Shown here: positions 22,160 through 34,566 of the stretch, piece after piece
Position numbering within the stretch: position 1 is the stretch's first letter
Layout: every line of letters begins with the position of its first letter
NCBI RefSeq assembly: GCF_036320965.1
Contig: NC_092255.1
Location: forward strand, 17,688,063-17,752,062
Length of the DNA stretch: 64,000 nucleotides
Source: Panulirus ornatus
Lineage: Eukaryota; Arthropoda; Malacostraca; Decapoda; Palinuridae
Direction: 5' to 3'
Notes under the pieces: model-generated
Told to the model about the DNA's origin: nothing
What the model saw: the letters and a program-made list of their open reading frames with translations, nothing else
Databases searched by the model: none
Position numbers and translations under genes: made by a program

Positions 22160-22375
22160 ACCTGGAAGTAAAATGAAAAAAAAATTATGATGAAAAAAAA
22201 AAAGATAATCAGGCTGCCAGCATCATAAAAAATATATATATATAAAAAAAACAGGAATATTTCTCTTTTCTCTCCTCCCCCGGGGGAAAAATACTTATCC
22301 AGAACTATGCTAATTCTCATATTTTCTAGCAATTCTTTCTCTAACGAGAGAGAAGGATTGTCATATTTTTTTGAG

Positions 22376-22378
<3 letters not shown>

Positions 22379-22447
<69 letters not shown>
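22379..22447. repeat. (TC)n microsatellite
   Basis: Pure TC run of about 69 bp; it forms an inverted pair with the GA run 100 bp downstream. The AT-rich sequence at 22158-22378 before it holds nothing recognisable. Confidence 0.98.
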
Positions 22448-22448
<1 letters not shown>

Positions 22449-22542
22449 ACTCCTCTCAAAGATCGACTGCAAGTTACCCCAGCAGAGGTTACGGAGCGCA
22501 GCGGTGGCGATTGCCCATTGTGGCAATGGGGCACTACAGATG

Positions 22543-22543
<1 letters not shown>

Positions 22544-22616
<73 letters not shown>
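22544..22616. repeat. (GA)n microsatellite
   Basis: Pure GA run of about 73 bp. Confidence 0.98.
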
Positions 22617-22619
<3 letters not shown>

Positions 22620-22702
22620 TTGGCAGGGGAAAAACAGATGATGACGTGTTCCATGTCAGCAGAACCAGAAGGTCTGAGACGGTCGAAGGGGACGGGGACG
22701 GG

Positions 22703-22703
<1 letters not shown>

Positions 22704-22797
<94 letters not shown>
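22704..22797. repeat. (GA)n microsatellite
   Basis: Pure GA run of about 92 bp. Confidence 0.98.
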
Positions 22798-22801
<4 letters not shown>

Positions 22802-22915
22802 GGAGGGGAGGGGTAAGTAGAAGAGGTCACGTCAGTGCAGAGGGAGGAGGTGGGGAGGGAACCTATACCAGACACAGGGTGATGAAATCATCCACGTCAC
22901 CACCACCACCGGCAC

Positions 22916-22918
<3 letters not shown>

Positions 22919-22995
<77 letters not shown>
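22919..22995. repeat. (GA)n microsatellite
   Basis: Pure GA run of about 77 bp, the fourth GA/TC tract within 620 bp. Confidence 0.98.
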
Positions 22996-22998
<3 letters not shown>

Positions 22999-23202
22999 GA
23001 GGAGGGGGACAGAAGGTCAAGATATCGTCTCGTGGATGGGAACCCGACCCCGAGCGCACGCACGCATGCACGCGAGCGTCTATGATCACCGTTGCGACGT
23101 CCAGCGAGAAGTAATGACAGGGACGTGCGTTGGTGAGGCGCGTAAACCACAGAGACAAAAACAACCCATGACGACTCACGAAATTTACTCCTACCATAGG
23201 TT

Positions 23203-23238
23203 AACTACACACACACCACACACACCACACACACACAC

Positions 23239-23285
<47 letters not shown>
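23203..23285. repeat. (CA)n microsatellite
   Basis: CA run with CACCACA interruptions at its left end. Confidence 0.97.
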
Positions 23286-23338
23286 ACGATGTTACACATG
23301 CAGATAGTGCATGATACGAGGGGACGCAAGCACGGCTG

Positions 23339-23339
<1 letters not shown>

Positions 23340-23376
<37 letters not shown>

Positions 23377-23476
23377 AAATAGCAGTGAACTCGCCCCACC
23401 ATACACAAAGAAACATGCACTCACATTTACACACACACACACACCCACACCCACACACACACACACACACACACAC
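23340..23476. repeat. two further (CA)n runs
   Basis: CA runs at about 23340-23375 and 23428-23476, separated by unique sequence. Confidence 0.95.
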
Positions 23477-23579
23477 TGGCTCACAGGCAGGCAGGCCCAC
23501 AGGCCCATCATGTCAATGATGTAACAATGACGATGATGATGATGGTGATGGTAACGTGAAAATGATGAAACTCAGAAGC

Positions 23580-23581
<2 letters not shown>

Positions 23582-23651
<70 letters not shown>
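23582..23651. repeat. (GT)n microsatellite
   Basis: Pure GT run of about 68 bp. Confidence 0.98.
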
Positions 23652-23652
<1 letters not shown>

Positions 23653-23935
23653 CCTAGCCTAAGATAGGTTCCCTGCTCATCGACCAGGCGCTAAGGAGAG
23701 AGGAAGGGCTAGGCTGACTGCTGAATGCTGGAAGAAATGGTGGGAAGGGACCTGATCTCCCTTCCCCTCCCATGCCCACTGGTGGGTGGTAAGGGGGCCC
23801 TTACACAGACCCACAGACCCAAGGTCCAAGCGAGGTGGTCAGCCCCTTAACACTGTGGTAAAATATGTAGTTCCCTGAGAAGTAGTGGAAGGAACGGACG
23901 GCAAAACCGTCTGCATGGTTATCCTGTTTCCATTA
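23652..23935. other. unique spacer
   Basis: Non-repetitive; nothing recognised. Confidence 0.4.
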
Positions 23936-23954
23936 GTTGAGATCCGGTGTGTAG

Positions 23955-24170
23955 GACACCATCACGGTATTTCAGCAGATACCCATCAGGTCTTGTGTTA
24001 TCTTGGCTTTCCCATGTACTGCCATGAGGGTATACTATTACTGTCCTCCAGCAGATAACCTGGTCATAGACCATCAGGTCTTGTGTTATCTTGGCTTTCC
24101 CATGTACTGCCATGAGGGTATACTATTACTGTCCTCCAGCAGATGACCTGGTCATAGACCATCGGGTCCT
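23955..24170 (-). repeat. 88-bp dispersed repeat, locus 2
   Basis: Nearly three tandem units of the family at 3487 and 31725, in reverse orientation (look for GTCCTCCAGCAGATAACCTG and TACTGCCATGAGGGTATACT). At its 24170 end the last unit runs without a break into the exon-like frame at 24148-24350. Confidence 0.88.
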
Positions 24171-24350
24171 TCCATCATCTGGTCTTCCTAAGTCCTCGCC
24201 GGTATATTTCCTGATCTCCTCCTCCTGCTGCCGCTGCTGCCGCCTCCTCTCCATCATTGTAGAATAATCCTCTGATGGAGAGGGTGAAGGCTGGGGAGTG
24301 GAGGCCACCTTTAAGGCATCTGCTGGTCTGTTATAAATAACTGACTGCTG
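24148..24350 (-). CDS. candidate internal coding exon, unidentified
   Basis: On the minus strand the frame opens after a TAG at 24353-24351 that also ends a pyrimidine-rich acceptor-like stretch (TCTTCCTCCAGTGTAG). It then reads about 67 residues, including SVIYNRPADALK, a proline/serine stretch (TPQPSPSPS), a charged helix-like ERRRQQRQQEEEIRKYTGED and LGRPDDGR. A donor-like CAG/GTCATC lies at 24148-24146. Without splicing, the frame stops in the 88-bp repeat at 24126-24128. The varied residue content is unlike the repeat translations elsewhere in this window. I do not recognise the family. It may be a true exon whose 3' part was overrun by the 88-bp repeat, or chance. Confidence 0.3.
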
Positions 24351-24734
24351 CTACACTGGAGGAAGACCCGATACCAGGGGTGGCCGGCCGCCGCCAGCCC
24401 CTCTGGAGATGGAATGGCATCTAGGACGACCCCCTCGACGACCATGGGGAGGGTAGGGAAATGGGCCTATGACCACTGTCGCCAGTAAGGCCTATGTCTA
24501 AAGCCATTAACGTGGAGTGAAGCCCCTAGCCAGCTCTCCACACCGGGGACGTCACGTGCAGCTGGAGAGGTCAAGAGACAATGGAACGGCCCTCTCACTA
24601 GACCATACCCAGGCCAGGCGTCACGATCGTAATCGCCTCTCTCTCTCCCCGCGGGTCCTCCACCACCTGAGGCGTGGGGAAGGTGCAGGTGGCGTGAGGG
24701 ACGCGTGCTCTCCCAGCTGAGACCTGCCCGATGT
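24351..24734. other. unique spacer
   Basis: About 380 bp, non-repetitive; it could be intron or flank of the exon candidate at 24148-24350. Nothing else recognised. Confidence 0.4.
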
Positions 24735-25215
24735 GCCACCGGTGAGGTACATCTAGGGTGCCACTGGTGAGGACCGCCCTGGTCGCCACTAGTGAGGCCT
24801 ACCCTGGGTGCCACTGGTGAGGGCCACCCTGGGTGCCACTGGTGAGGTACATCTAGGGCGCCACTGGTGAGGACCACCCTAGGTGCCACTGGTGAGGTCC
24901 ACCCTGGGTGCCACTGGTGAGGACCACCCTGGGTGCCACTGGTGAGGCCCACCCTAGGTGCCACTAGTGAGGGCCACCCTGGGTGCCACTGGTGAGGTCC
25001 ATCCTGGGTGCCACTGGTGAGGGCCACCCTCGGTGCCACTGGTAAGGACCACCCTAGGTGCCACTGGTAAGGACCACCCTAGGTGCCACTGGTAAGGACC
25101 ACCCTAGGTGCCACTGGTGAGGGCCACCCTAGGTGCCACTGGTGAGGCCCATCCTGGGTGCCACTGGTGAGGCCCACCCTAGGTGCCACTAGTGAGGACC
25201 ACCCTAGGTGCCACT
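24735..25215. repeat. 25-bp minisatellite
   Basis: About 19 units of GTGCCACTGGTGAGGACCAC plus CCTRG; the commonest variants are GGTAAGG for GGTGAGG (three consecutive units near 25040-25105) and ACATCTAGG. Confidence 0.95.
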
Positions 25216-25815
25216 AGCTATACCCCGATTAAAAAGTCACCTTCGGCAAAGCTGTGCCATCAGAGTACAATCTCAGTCAAAGAATTTCCCACTCCAAAAG
25301 GACAAGACCTATCCTTTCCCTGCTACTGTCGGTAACGCAGCTTTTGAACCCGCACGAACCCACCCCCCCATTTTTAGATGGGGGTGGTCATATCCAGCTC
25401 CTCTAAATAACCAAACCCATCCCCCAGCCAGCCGGGGACACGCACACCCCACCAGCAACAGCTGACGAGGTCGGCCACACCGACGAAGACAGAAACCCAC
25501 CAGCCCGCCAACCAGCCAACCACCTCTCGCTTGCGTCATATCCGGGGGCGTACCGGGCGACGCACACCGGCAATCGCTCGGTACGCCAAGATAGACCAAC
25601 TATCTAATCTCCCCTACCTCCCTCTTTACATAAGCGGCTAATGCCAAGGATAATTCCCTCTCCCCCCCAACCACCACACACACACACACCCTCCTCCTCA
25701 CCCTCCTCCTCTCTGGTGTGGCAGGACGCGTCCGTGACGCCCCGCGGTACACGCACACCGGGATGCAGGCCGGCCTGTCGCCGGGCGGTGGCGGCAACGG
25801 TAGTGGTGGTGGTGG

Positions 25816-25819
<4 letters not shown>
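25216..25819. other. unique spacer
   Basis: About 600 bp, non-repetitive apart from a short CA run near 25675. No gene recognised. Confidence 0.45.

Positions 25820-25876
<57 letters not shown>
25820..25876. repeat. (GA)n microsatellite
   Basis: Pure GA run of about 57 bp following a short GGTGGT run. Confidence 0.98.
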
Positions 25877-25878
<2 letters not shown>

Positions 25879-26380
25879 TGTGTACCCACTGCACTACAAC
25901 CAACCCCCTTCCCATCCCGCTCACGTGTCGCGCGGTCGTCAGGCAAGTTCAGGGTGGACGAAGGGGAGGAGGTGGGGGTGTTCCAGGGATACAGAGACTC
26001 GGCGCTGCGTCCTGTATGCGTACGGACGGACAGAGGGAAAGGAAGAGGTCAAGATCTCTACGCAGATGTGTGTGTGTGTGTGTGTGTGTGACCATCACTC
26101 GGCGCGGTACCTGGAGGGAGTTCTACGCTCGCGAGGAGACCTTCTGCATCAACCAACCTTGTACAAACAGTCCCATGCACACCACCCGCAGAGACCGGCC
26201 TCCTCCTACGAGTTCCTCCCCAAGTATTCCCAGCTCTTGCTAAGGGGAGGACTGAGTCCCCCTTCCCCATGTGTCGGGACGCGTTCCTTCATCCCTCGTC
26301 CTCCGTCTTAGGGCGGGGAGGAAAACTGCTCAGTAGTCGGTGAGGACTTCCGCACGCTGGCGTCACGTCTCCTCCCTACA
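25877..26380. other. unique spacer
   Basis: About 500 bp with a short GT run at 26066-26090; no gene recognised. Confidence 0.45.
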
Positions 26381-26510
26381 GCATGGGTAACACCACACCC
26401 CACACACACACCCCACACCCATGGCCAGTGTGGGTAACACCACACCCCACACACACACCCCCACACCCATGGCCAGTGTGGGTAACACCACACCCATGGC
26501 CACTAGCCTC
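26381..26510. repeat. about 50-bp tandem repeat, 2.5 copies
   Basis: Units share CATGGCCAGTGTGGGTAACA and CCACACCCCACACACAC. Confidence 0.88.
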
Positions 26511-26656
26511 ACCTGTAGTTCGTGCGGTTTTATCTGCATCTGTTCATACACAAGACTGTGTCAACAGTGTGTGTACACCCACCCATCCACCCACCAACCC
26601 ACACACACACACACACACGCACACGCACAAAAGGACTTCCTGTTAAAGGGCACTGT

Positions 26657-26659
<3 letters not shown>

Positions 26660-26726
<67 letters not shown>
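26660..26726. repeat. (TA)n microsatellite
   Basis: Pure TA run of about 67 bp. Confidence 0.98.
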
Positions 26727-26729
<3 letters not shown>

Positions 26730-27132
26730 GAAGCGAGTATCAACGAGAGGCCCTGACGTTCCTCCTCCCCCCCTAACAGAGCGCTGCCCCTCGGGCCAGG
26801 GGGCGACGCTGCTGGCCCACATTTTTCGAGACATATAAATCTTGATTTCCATTCCTCTTCCAGAGTCTGCCAGCTCGTAAGGATTCCTGGACGCTGGAGC
26901 TTTGACCAGGGGCGTAGTACTTCCTGCGGGTGTCGGAGGACCGGCCCTTGGGCTTAGTCTAAGGGGCCCTCCCGGAAACCTCACTGGGGGCCTTGGACTC
27001 CTAGGGGAGTCTAAGGGCCGTCGGGCCCGGTATATTCCAAGGGCTCCGAGGGACTTGGAGAGTCCGAGGACCCTCCCCTCCCCCCGGGAGTCCTGGTATA
27101 GTCCATGGAGTCCCACCTGACCCGATACAGTC

Positions 27133-27133
<1 letters not shown>
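26727..27133. other. GC-rich unique spacer
   Basis: About 400 bp with many AGGGNCC/GGNCCT words and loosely repeated GAGTCYNAGGG segments at 26990-27110. No gene recognised. Confidence 0.45.

Positions 27134-27197
<64 letters not shown>
27134..27197. repeat. (GA)n microsatellite
   Basis: Pure GA run of about 64 bp. Confidence 0.98.
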
Positions 27198-27200
<3 letters not shown>

Positions 27201-27637
27201 GGGGTTGGAAACCAGCCCAATGATTACGGCCAGACTCGACGTGACGCCGAGATGGACGGCGCAGGGGGCGTGGGGCCGCGGGGCAGGGGGCGGGGCGCCC
27301 CGTAAAGTGCCCGCATCATGGTCGATCCAATCTTGTCCCCTCCTGGGGACTCGGCCGCCGGTGTCTGAGGACGAAAGGGAGGGGAGGTCGGGATCGTCCT
27401 CTCACGGGACATGGCCCTCGCGTTCTCGTGGGGTCACCGTGTCCTCGCGGGTTGTGTCCTCCGGAGGGCCCCCCGAGTGAGAACTTAAATTCACCTAAAA
27501 CCCAGTTGTGCCGGTGCCCTTGTGCACGTACGGGGGGGTCACACCACAGGGACACGTTCACCTAAGTTTCCTCCACGATGGAGTCGCCTAAGAAGACCTG
27601 GGCCTCCCCCGGCATCGCTGGAGACGGCGGAGGGTCG
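27198..27637. other. GC-rich unique spacer
   Basis: About 440 bp, GC-rich and CpG-containing. No recognisable coding content on either strand. Confidence 0.45.
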
Positions 27638-28340
27638 ACGGTGGTGGCAGTCGTGGGGAGGCTGAGGTGTCCGGTGAGGGCAGTGGTGGAGAGAAGGGCA
27701 GTGGTGGAGAGTGGGGCAGTGGTGGAGAGTGTGGTAGTGGTTGAGAGAGGGGCAGTGGTGGAGAGAGGGGTAGTGGTGGAGAGTGGGGCAGTGGTGGAGA
27801 GTGGGGTAGTCGTGGAGAGAGGGGCAGTGGTGGAGAGTGGGGTAATGGTGGAGAGAGGGGCAGTGGTGGAGAGTGGGGTAATGGTGGAGAGAGGGGCAGT
27901 GGTGGAGAGAGGGGCAGTGGTGGAGAGTGGGGTAGTGGTGGAGAGAGGGGCAGTGGTGGAGAGTGTGGTAGTGGTGGAGAGTGGGGAGGCTGAGGTGTCC
28001 GGTGAGGGCAGTGGTGGAGAGAAGGGGTAGTGGTGGAGAATGGGGCAGTGGTGGAGAGTGGGGCAGTGGTGGAGAGTGGGGTAGTGGTGGAGAGAGGGAC
28101 AGTGGTGGAGAGAGGGGCAGTGGTGGAGAGAGGGGCAGTGGTGGAGAGTGGGGGTAGTGGTGGAGAGTGGGGTAATGGTGGAGAGAGGGGCAGTGGTGGA
28201 GAGTGTGGTAGTGGTGGAGAGAGGGGCAGTGGTGGAGAGTGGGGCAGTGGTGGAGAGAGGGGTAGTGGTGGAGAGTGGGGCAGTGGTGGAGAGAGGGGCA
28301 GTGGTGGAGAGAGGGGGGTAGTGGTGGAGACAGTGGTCGT
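27638..28340. repeat. 18-bp minisatellite with a duplicated block
   Basis: About 38 units of GTGGTGGAGAGTGGGGCA, with AGAGGGG and GTAG/GTAA variants. The unusual word GGCTGAGGTGTCCGGTGAGG occurs at 27659 and again 328 bp later at 27987, so a whole block was duplicated. Because the period is six codons, serine/threonine/histidine or glycine/valine repeats appear in long open frames without being genes. Confidence 0.96.
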
Positions 28341-28449
28341 CGTGTAAAAGAAGTGGTGTTGATAGTGGTGTGGGAGTATGTGTGTGTGTGTGTGTGTAGT
28401 GGGGCGTCATGATGGCTTGTTGTGATGATGGCGTTGGCGATGATCCACA

Positions 28450-28451
<2 letters not shown>

Positions 28452-28537
<86 letters not shown>
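28452..28537. repeat. (GA)n microsatellite
   Basis: Pure GA run of about 86 bp; a short GT run lies upstream at 28379-28397. Confidence 0.98.
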
Positions 28538-28539
<2 letters not shown>

Positions 28540-28678
28540 AGGGCCCGACAGGTGCGGGGCAACAATCGCGACGGTCGAGGCCCACGAAGCCACACTTCAG
28601 CCAACGATCAACGTCCGATAGATTTTTCTATCTCCGATAGATTTCCCCCCCCCCTCCTCCCTCCCCCAGGAGGAGGAG

Positions 28679-28713
<35 letters not shown>

Positions 28714-29026
28714 GATGATTGACCTGACCGGCCGCAGTGAGGGGAACCACGTGCTGCAAGCGCTGACACGTGGACAACCCCACACCACCCCCCGCGCCCG
28801 AGGTCGCCAGCACGTATGGGGAGCGAGCGCCTCGGTCGGCGGGCGTTCAACTCGTGACCTTCGACAGACACATGATCAAGGCTGACCTGTCACCACACAC
28901 ACACACACACACACACACAGAGCGGTGCCACGTGGCAACCAAACACGCGGCACGTCGCGAGAACCCAACGCCGGCCTGGTTGGCAGGGTCGAAAGGGAGG
29001 AAAAGGAAGGGGTGCCTGTGTGTCGG

Positions 29027-29032
<6 letters not shown>
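28538..29032. other. unique spacer with GGA and CA runs
   Basis: GGA triplets at 28670-28715 and a CA run at 28893-28919 within otherwise unique sequence. No gene recognised. Confidence 0.55.

Positions 29033-29121
<89 letters not shown>
29033..29121. repeat. (GA)n microsatellite
   Basis: Pure GA run of about 88 bp. Confidence 0.98.

Positions 29122-30147
<1,026 letters not shown>

Positions 30148-30208
<61 letters not shown>
30148..30208. repeat. (CT)n microsatellite
   Basis: Pure CT run of about 60 bp; it is the long first member of the array that follows. Confidence 0.97.
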
Positions 30209-30209
<1 letters not shown>

Positions 30210-30506
30210 GGTCGTAACATGGGGCAGTGACTGACTCTCTAGGTCTAACATGGTTGCAGTGACTGACTCTCTCTCTCTCTCTAGGTCGTAACATGGGGCA
30301 GTGACTGACTCTCTCTCTCTCTAGGTCGTAACATGGGGCAGTGACTGACTATCTCTCTCTCTAGGTCGTAACATGGGGCAGTGACTGACTCTCTCTCTCG
30401 GTCGTAACATGGGGCAGTGACTGACTCTCTCTCTCTCTAGGTCGTAACATGGGACAGTGACTGACTCTCTCTCTCTAGGTCGTAACATGGGGCAGTGACT
30501 GACTCT
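30209..30506. repeat. 33-44-bp minisatellite, polypyrimidine-CTAG units
   Basis: About eight units, each a (CT)3-7 run followed by AGGTCGTAACATGGGGCAGT and GACTGA. Length variation comes almost entirely from the CT run. Each unit resembles a 3' splice acceptor (pyrimidine tract then TAG/G). Confidence 0.94.
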
Positions 30507-30903
30507 ATCTAGTTTGCGCAGCTCCTTCGGCAGGGTTATGTGCAGGCAGTTCTGAGGTTCGTTAAGCCACCTCTCAGGTCGCCAAACCACCAGGACGGGA
30601 TGGCCACACAGGTGTGCTGTGCCTTCGACCAGTCATACACCAGTTCTGAGGGTCGACACCACACGAAATCCACAAGAGCCTTCCCTAGTGTGGGGTGACG
30701 CTGGTAGGTAGGTGGGGGGCAGGTATTTCAAGAGCTGTTGTCACATATATATAAAGCAGCGCAGAGGGTTACACATGCTCTCGGAAACCTCCAGACCCAA
30801 GATCTATACGTGGCCCATCTAGGTCCAAGTTCTATGCATGACCCAACCCTGGCGCTGCCTTCATGAGTCCTTACCTCCACAGAGCACCTGCTCTTGGTAA
30901 CCA

Positions 30904-30906
<3 letters not shown>
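30507..30906. other. unique spacer
   Basis: About 400 bp of ordinary sequence; no gene recognised. Confidence 0.45.

Positions 30907-30960
<54 letters not shown>
30907..30960. repeat. (CA)n microsatellite
   Basis: Pure CA run of about 55 bp. Confidence 0.98.
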
Positions 30961-30962
<2 letters not shown>

Positions 30963-31258
30963 CCATCAACAACTGAGGCCATGAAACAAGGTGACAAAAA
31001 AGGGGGGTGAGTCAACTTAAAAACAAGGAAATCATAACTTATAACACACACAAGAGAACACTTGAAATTATTTCCCATTTTCCATTTAGAGTGGAGTGCT
31101 GCTGGGAGGTCGGGGGGGAAGAGGGGGTGGGGGGGAACGTATGTACGCACGTGTACAGGGTTGAAGGGAGGGGGGGATGGACGTGTACAGAGTCCACGGT
31201 GAGGGAGGGAGGGAGGTGTACAAGCACTGCTGAGGGTGAGGAAAGAACCTAGATACTC

Positions 31259-31260
<2 letters not shown>
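30961..31260. other. unique spacer with G-rich stretches
   Basis: GGGGGGAA-type runs and two copies of ACGTGTACAG near 31150-31190. No gene recognised. Confidence 0.45.

Positions 31261-31311
<51 letters not shown>
31261..31311. repeat. (GT)n microsatellite
   Basis: Pure GT run of about 50 bp. Confidence 0.98.
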
Positions 31312-31314
<3 letters not shown>

Positions 31315-31724
31315 GGTCTTGCTGGCTAGACGCAGGACGATGGAGGAGGAGGAGGAGGAAGGGGGTAATGAGGAAGAGTGGCGTACTGTTTCCATCGCCC
31401 GCCATCACTCATTATCACCATCACCACCATTCACCCAGGTCTGTCTGACACCCCTCCCCACACTCCCATCCCTCACCCACCTACTTCCCTCCCTCCCTTC
31501 CACCCATCCCTCCATCCACCTCCCGACCTCGACGACGTCACCTCCCAAGGTTCAAACGATTTACGTACATAACAGTGTGTCACGGCGCTCCACTGTCATG
31601 CTGACAATGACGGGAAGTGTAAGGTCAGAGGTATGAGTGGGGGACGGTGTGGTCGGGTGGCGGAATGGGGGGAGAGGGGAATATATGGGATGGGCAGGTC
31701 GACGGAGAGACCTGCTGGTCTACG
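31312..31724. other. unique spacer
   Basis: About 410 bp, C/T-rich in the middle; no gene recognised. Confidence 0.4.
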
Positions 31725-31880
31725 ACCTACGACCAGATTTAACTGCTGGAGGACAGTAATAGTATACCCTCATGGCAGTACATGGGAAAGCCAAGATAAC
31801 ACAAGAGCTGATGGTCTATGACCAGGTTATCTGCTGGAGGACAGTAATAGTATACCCTCATGGCAGTACACCCTCAAAGT
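31725..31880 (+). repeat. 88-bp dispersed repeat, locus 3
   Basis: Nearly two units of the family at 3487 and 23955; the marker CTGCTGGAGGACAG occurs at 31743 and 31831, fixing the period at 88 bp. Confidence 0.88.
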
Positions 31881-32645
31881 CCTAATCCACACAGGAGAAA
31901 GGACAGCGAAAAACAATACCTCCTCCCTGACACCACCTTACCATCTCCTCCAGCTAATAAGACGTCATGGAAAAGAGTATAGAGCTGACACGTCAGTTTT
32001 ACAGAAAAGGGGCGAATGAGTGAGATATCATGATTCAAAGATTCCAGCCAACCCTCTGGATACTGTGGGGAGGAAAGCCGCCAACATGGCCCTAACGAAG
32101 CTGACTTACACACACACACACCCACCCACACACAGTACCTTCATCTCGAACCTGGTTATTTACTGGTGATTAACGTCTTAAGGGCACTTCCGTTTAGGCT
32201 TGGGGTTTTGTTATCACAGTGTCATGGCAATCCCAGCCGTGACAACGACCCACGGAAATTTGATTCCGGGGTTGTATAACAATGCTACGGAGGAGGGAAG
32301 AGTTAGGGAAGGGGACAGAGAGAGAAGGAGGGTGAGGGAGAGATAAAGAGAGAGGGGGGAAACCTCACGAGACTGTGTCAGGGTCATTATGCCGACCACC
32401 AGCGTCATGCCATGATCCCGGTGGTAACACTGGGTGTGTGTGTGTGTGCTGGGTCTGGCTGACTCATCCCCTGCTACACCTGTGGTCCAGGGACACCACA
32501 CACTCCTCCTCCTCCCTCCTCCCCGATGCCTCGTCCTCACTAAGGACATATGGGGCGGGCCCGATGTGGTGGTTGGCAGGTGAGGTGGTGGTGATGATCT
32601 ATCGTCAGCAACACCTGTGGTGAGGGACACGCGCCTATACAGACC
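31881..32645. other. unique spacer
   Basis: About 760 bp with short CA and GT runs near 32105 and 32432. Open frames of 60-180 codons on the minus strand have no recognisable domain. Confidence 0.45.
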
Positions 32646-32646
32646 T

Positions 32647-32691
<45 letters not shown>
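32646..32691. repeat. (CA)n microsatellite
   Basis: Pure CA run of about 44 bp. Confidence 0.97.
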
Positions 32692-32692
<1 letters not shown>

Positions 32693-32856
32693 CGGACGTC
32701 GCGTGAGGCAGCCAGCACCGCAACACCTGGCGGGGGGGACCGTACCGTCCTGTCCTCGAGCTGGACACCTGGCGGAGGGCAGTGGAGGACCTGGCTTAAT
32801 TAAACTGGCCCCCAAACGCCTGTGATCAAGGACACGTACCTGTCTCTGTGAACCAC

Positions 32857-32860
<4 letters not shown>

Positions 32861-32948
<88 letters not shown>

Positions 32949-32957
32949 CTCTCTCTA
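32861..32957. repeat. (GA)n microsatellite ending in a short CT run
   Basis: GA run of about 86 bp joined to ACTCTCTCTCT, a small perfect hairpin at the end. Confidence 0.97.
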
Positions 32958-33468
32958 AACCTCCGTCCTTCCCTTCGAACTCAAAAATCTAGAAGAAAAC
33001 CGTCAACTTTCAATTATCTCCCTTGTTGACGTCTTACACCCCCTCCTTCTTCCTCCTTCCCCTGCACCTGTCAACCATTCTCCTCCCACCCCACACACCC
33101 CTCTCCCCGTATCGACCCTACCCTCGCAACACAAACTCGTAAACTAACATATATAGCACTCATCATCATCATCATCAAACCTCACCTGGAATACGCTCTT
33201 CAAATTCTAGTCACCAATCCTCGTCAAAGATGAATGACAAAAAAAAAAAAAAAAGAAAAAAACAGAACAAATCCAGAGAAGAGCGACCAAACCTATCACG
33301 TTTCCACTCGAAAAATAAGCCTTGGGAGGACTGACTCAAAAAGACCGAAAACCAATCACTGGAAGAAAAGATAAAAATATCATACCGCGGAAAAGACTCC
33401 GGGGCTATGATGCAAAACGGAAGCTTTCAAAACACGAGCTAATTTCCACGTCACAGGGGAGTACACTT

Positions 33469-33470
<2 letters not shown>
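32958..33470. other. unique spacer with A-tract
   Basis: About 510 bp; an A15 tract near 33239-33254 and a CATCAT run at 33159-33175. No gene recognised. Confidence 0.45.

Positions 33471-33540
<70 letters not shown>
33471..33540. repeat. (GA)n microsatellite
   Basis: Pure GA run of about 70 bp. Confidence 0.98.
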
Positions 33541-33545
<5 letters not shown>

Positions 33546-33945
33546 TTGCCAGAAATAACCCACACGACGATGGAAGGGAAAACGGGGGAGGAGGTGGCGG
33601 AACAGCAACGTGGGCTTCAGGCTTTCCCAGCTGCAGAGCTGGTAGCGCACTGAGAATGAAATTACCTCCAGATGTGCTGTTCTAGTAGATGTGTAGAGGC
33701 CAATCAGTACGGTCGTGTGAAGGCTAGATAGACCAAGTGGTTCGAAATGATATCTATTGTCAATAGATACATCTTTGCTGTATATTTAAATGAGCCTTAA
33801 TTAATCCTGTCTAATCCCGCCTTGAGATAAAAAGAAAGATTAAAAATCTGGCTCCCCCGGTTCAGTTGGTTTCTCAACTTTCCCATAACATTTCAGCTGT
33901 CTACACTCATCACAGTCCTCATCTCCTCCACCCTTTTCCTGCACT
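33541..33945. other. unique spacer with weak pol III-like words
   Basis: GAGCTGGTAGCGCACTGAG near 33636 and GTGGTTCGAAATG near 33736 vaguely resemble tRNA A and B boxes, but they are about 95 bp apart and the B-like word is imperfect. Nothing firmer is visible. Confidence 0.3.
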
Positions 33946-34260
33946 CATTAACCTCCTCATGTCTTCCTTTCCCCGTCCTCCTCCCTATCCTCATATCTAC
34001 CCTTCCTGCCCTCATCGCTATTCTCATATCTACCCTTCCTGCCCTCATGACTAGACTCATCTCCTCCCTTCCTGCCCTCATCACTACACTCATCTCCTCC
34101 CTTCCTGCCCTCACCAGTTCACTCATCTCCTCCCTTCCTGCCCTCACCAGTTCACTCATCTCCTCCCTTCCTGCCCTCACCAGTTCATTCATCTCCTCCC
34201 TTCTTTCTCTCATCACTATCCTCATTTCCTCCCCTCACCTCCTACCGTCCTGCCCTCATC
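33946..34260. repeat. 33-bp pyrimidine-rich minisatellite
   Basis: Five clear units at about 34055-34225 with CATCTCCTCCCTTCCTGCCC and CACCAGTTCA, fading into diverged copies on both sides. Confidence 0.88.
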
Positions 34261-34467
34261 AATACCCTTCTCCCCGCCCTCCTATTCTCATCACCACTAC
34301 CTTTCCTCCCTATATACCACCTCCCCCAAGGCCACACTTACCCACCTTTCCTTAACCACGACACAACCACCCCTTCCCCTCCTCTCTTACTTATACTAAC
34401 CCTCCACACTGATACCCGAACCCCTCCCACTCTCCCTCCTACATCCTCACTCCTTGCATCTTCCTCC

Positions 34468-34516
<49 letters not shown>

Positions 34517-34566
34517 GGACCCCTCCCACTCTCCCTCCTACATCCTCACTCCTTGCATCTCCCTCC

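Noticed and set aside
24735..25215. CRISPR-like array
   Set aside because: Units are contiguous copies without unique spacers and the context is eukaryotic; the same applies to the other minisatellites.
27538..28593. Minus-strand frames of about 345 codons rich in H/S/T/P
   Set aside because: They are translations of the 18-bp minisatellite and a (GA)n tract; the 18-bp period keeps frames open automatically.
33600..33760. tRNA gene or intact SINE
   Set aside because: A- and B-box-like words are about 95 bp apart, the B-like word is imperfect, and no cloverleaf can be drawn.
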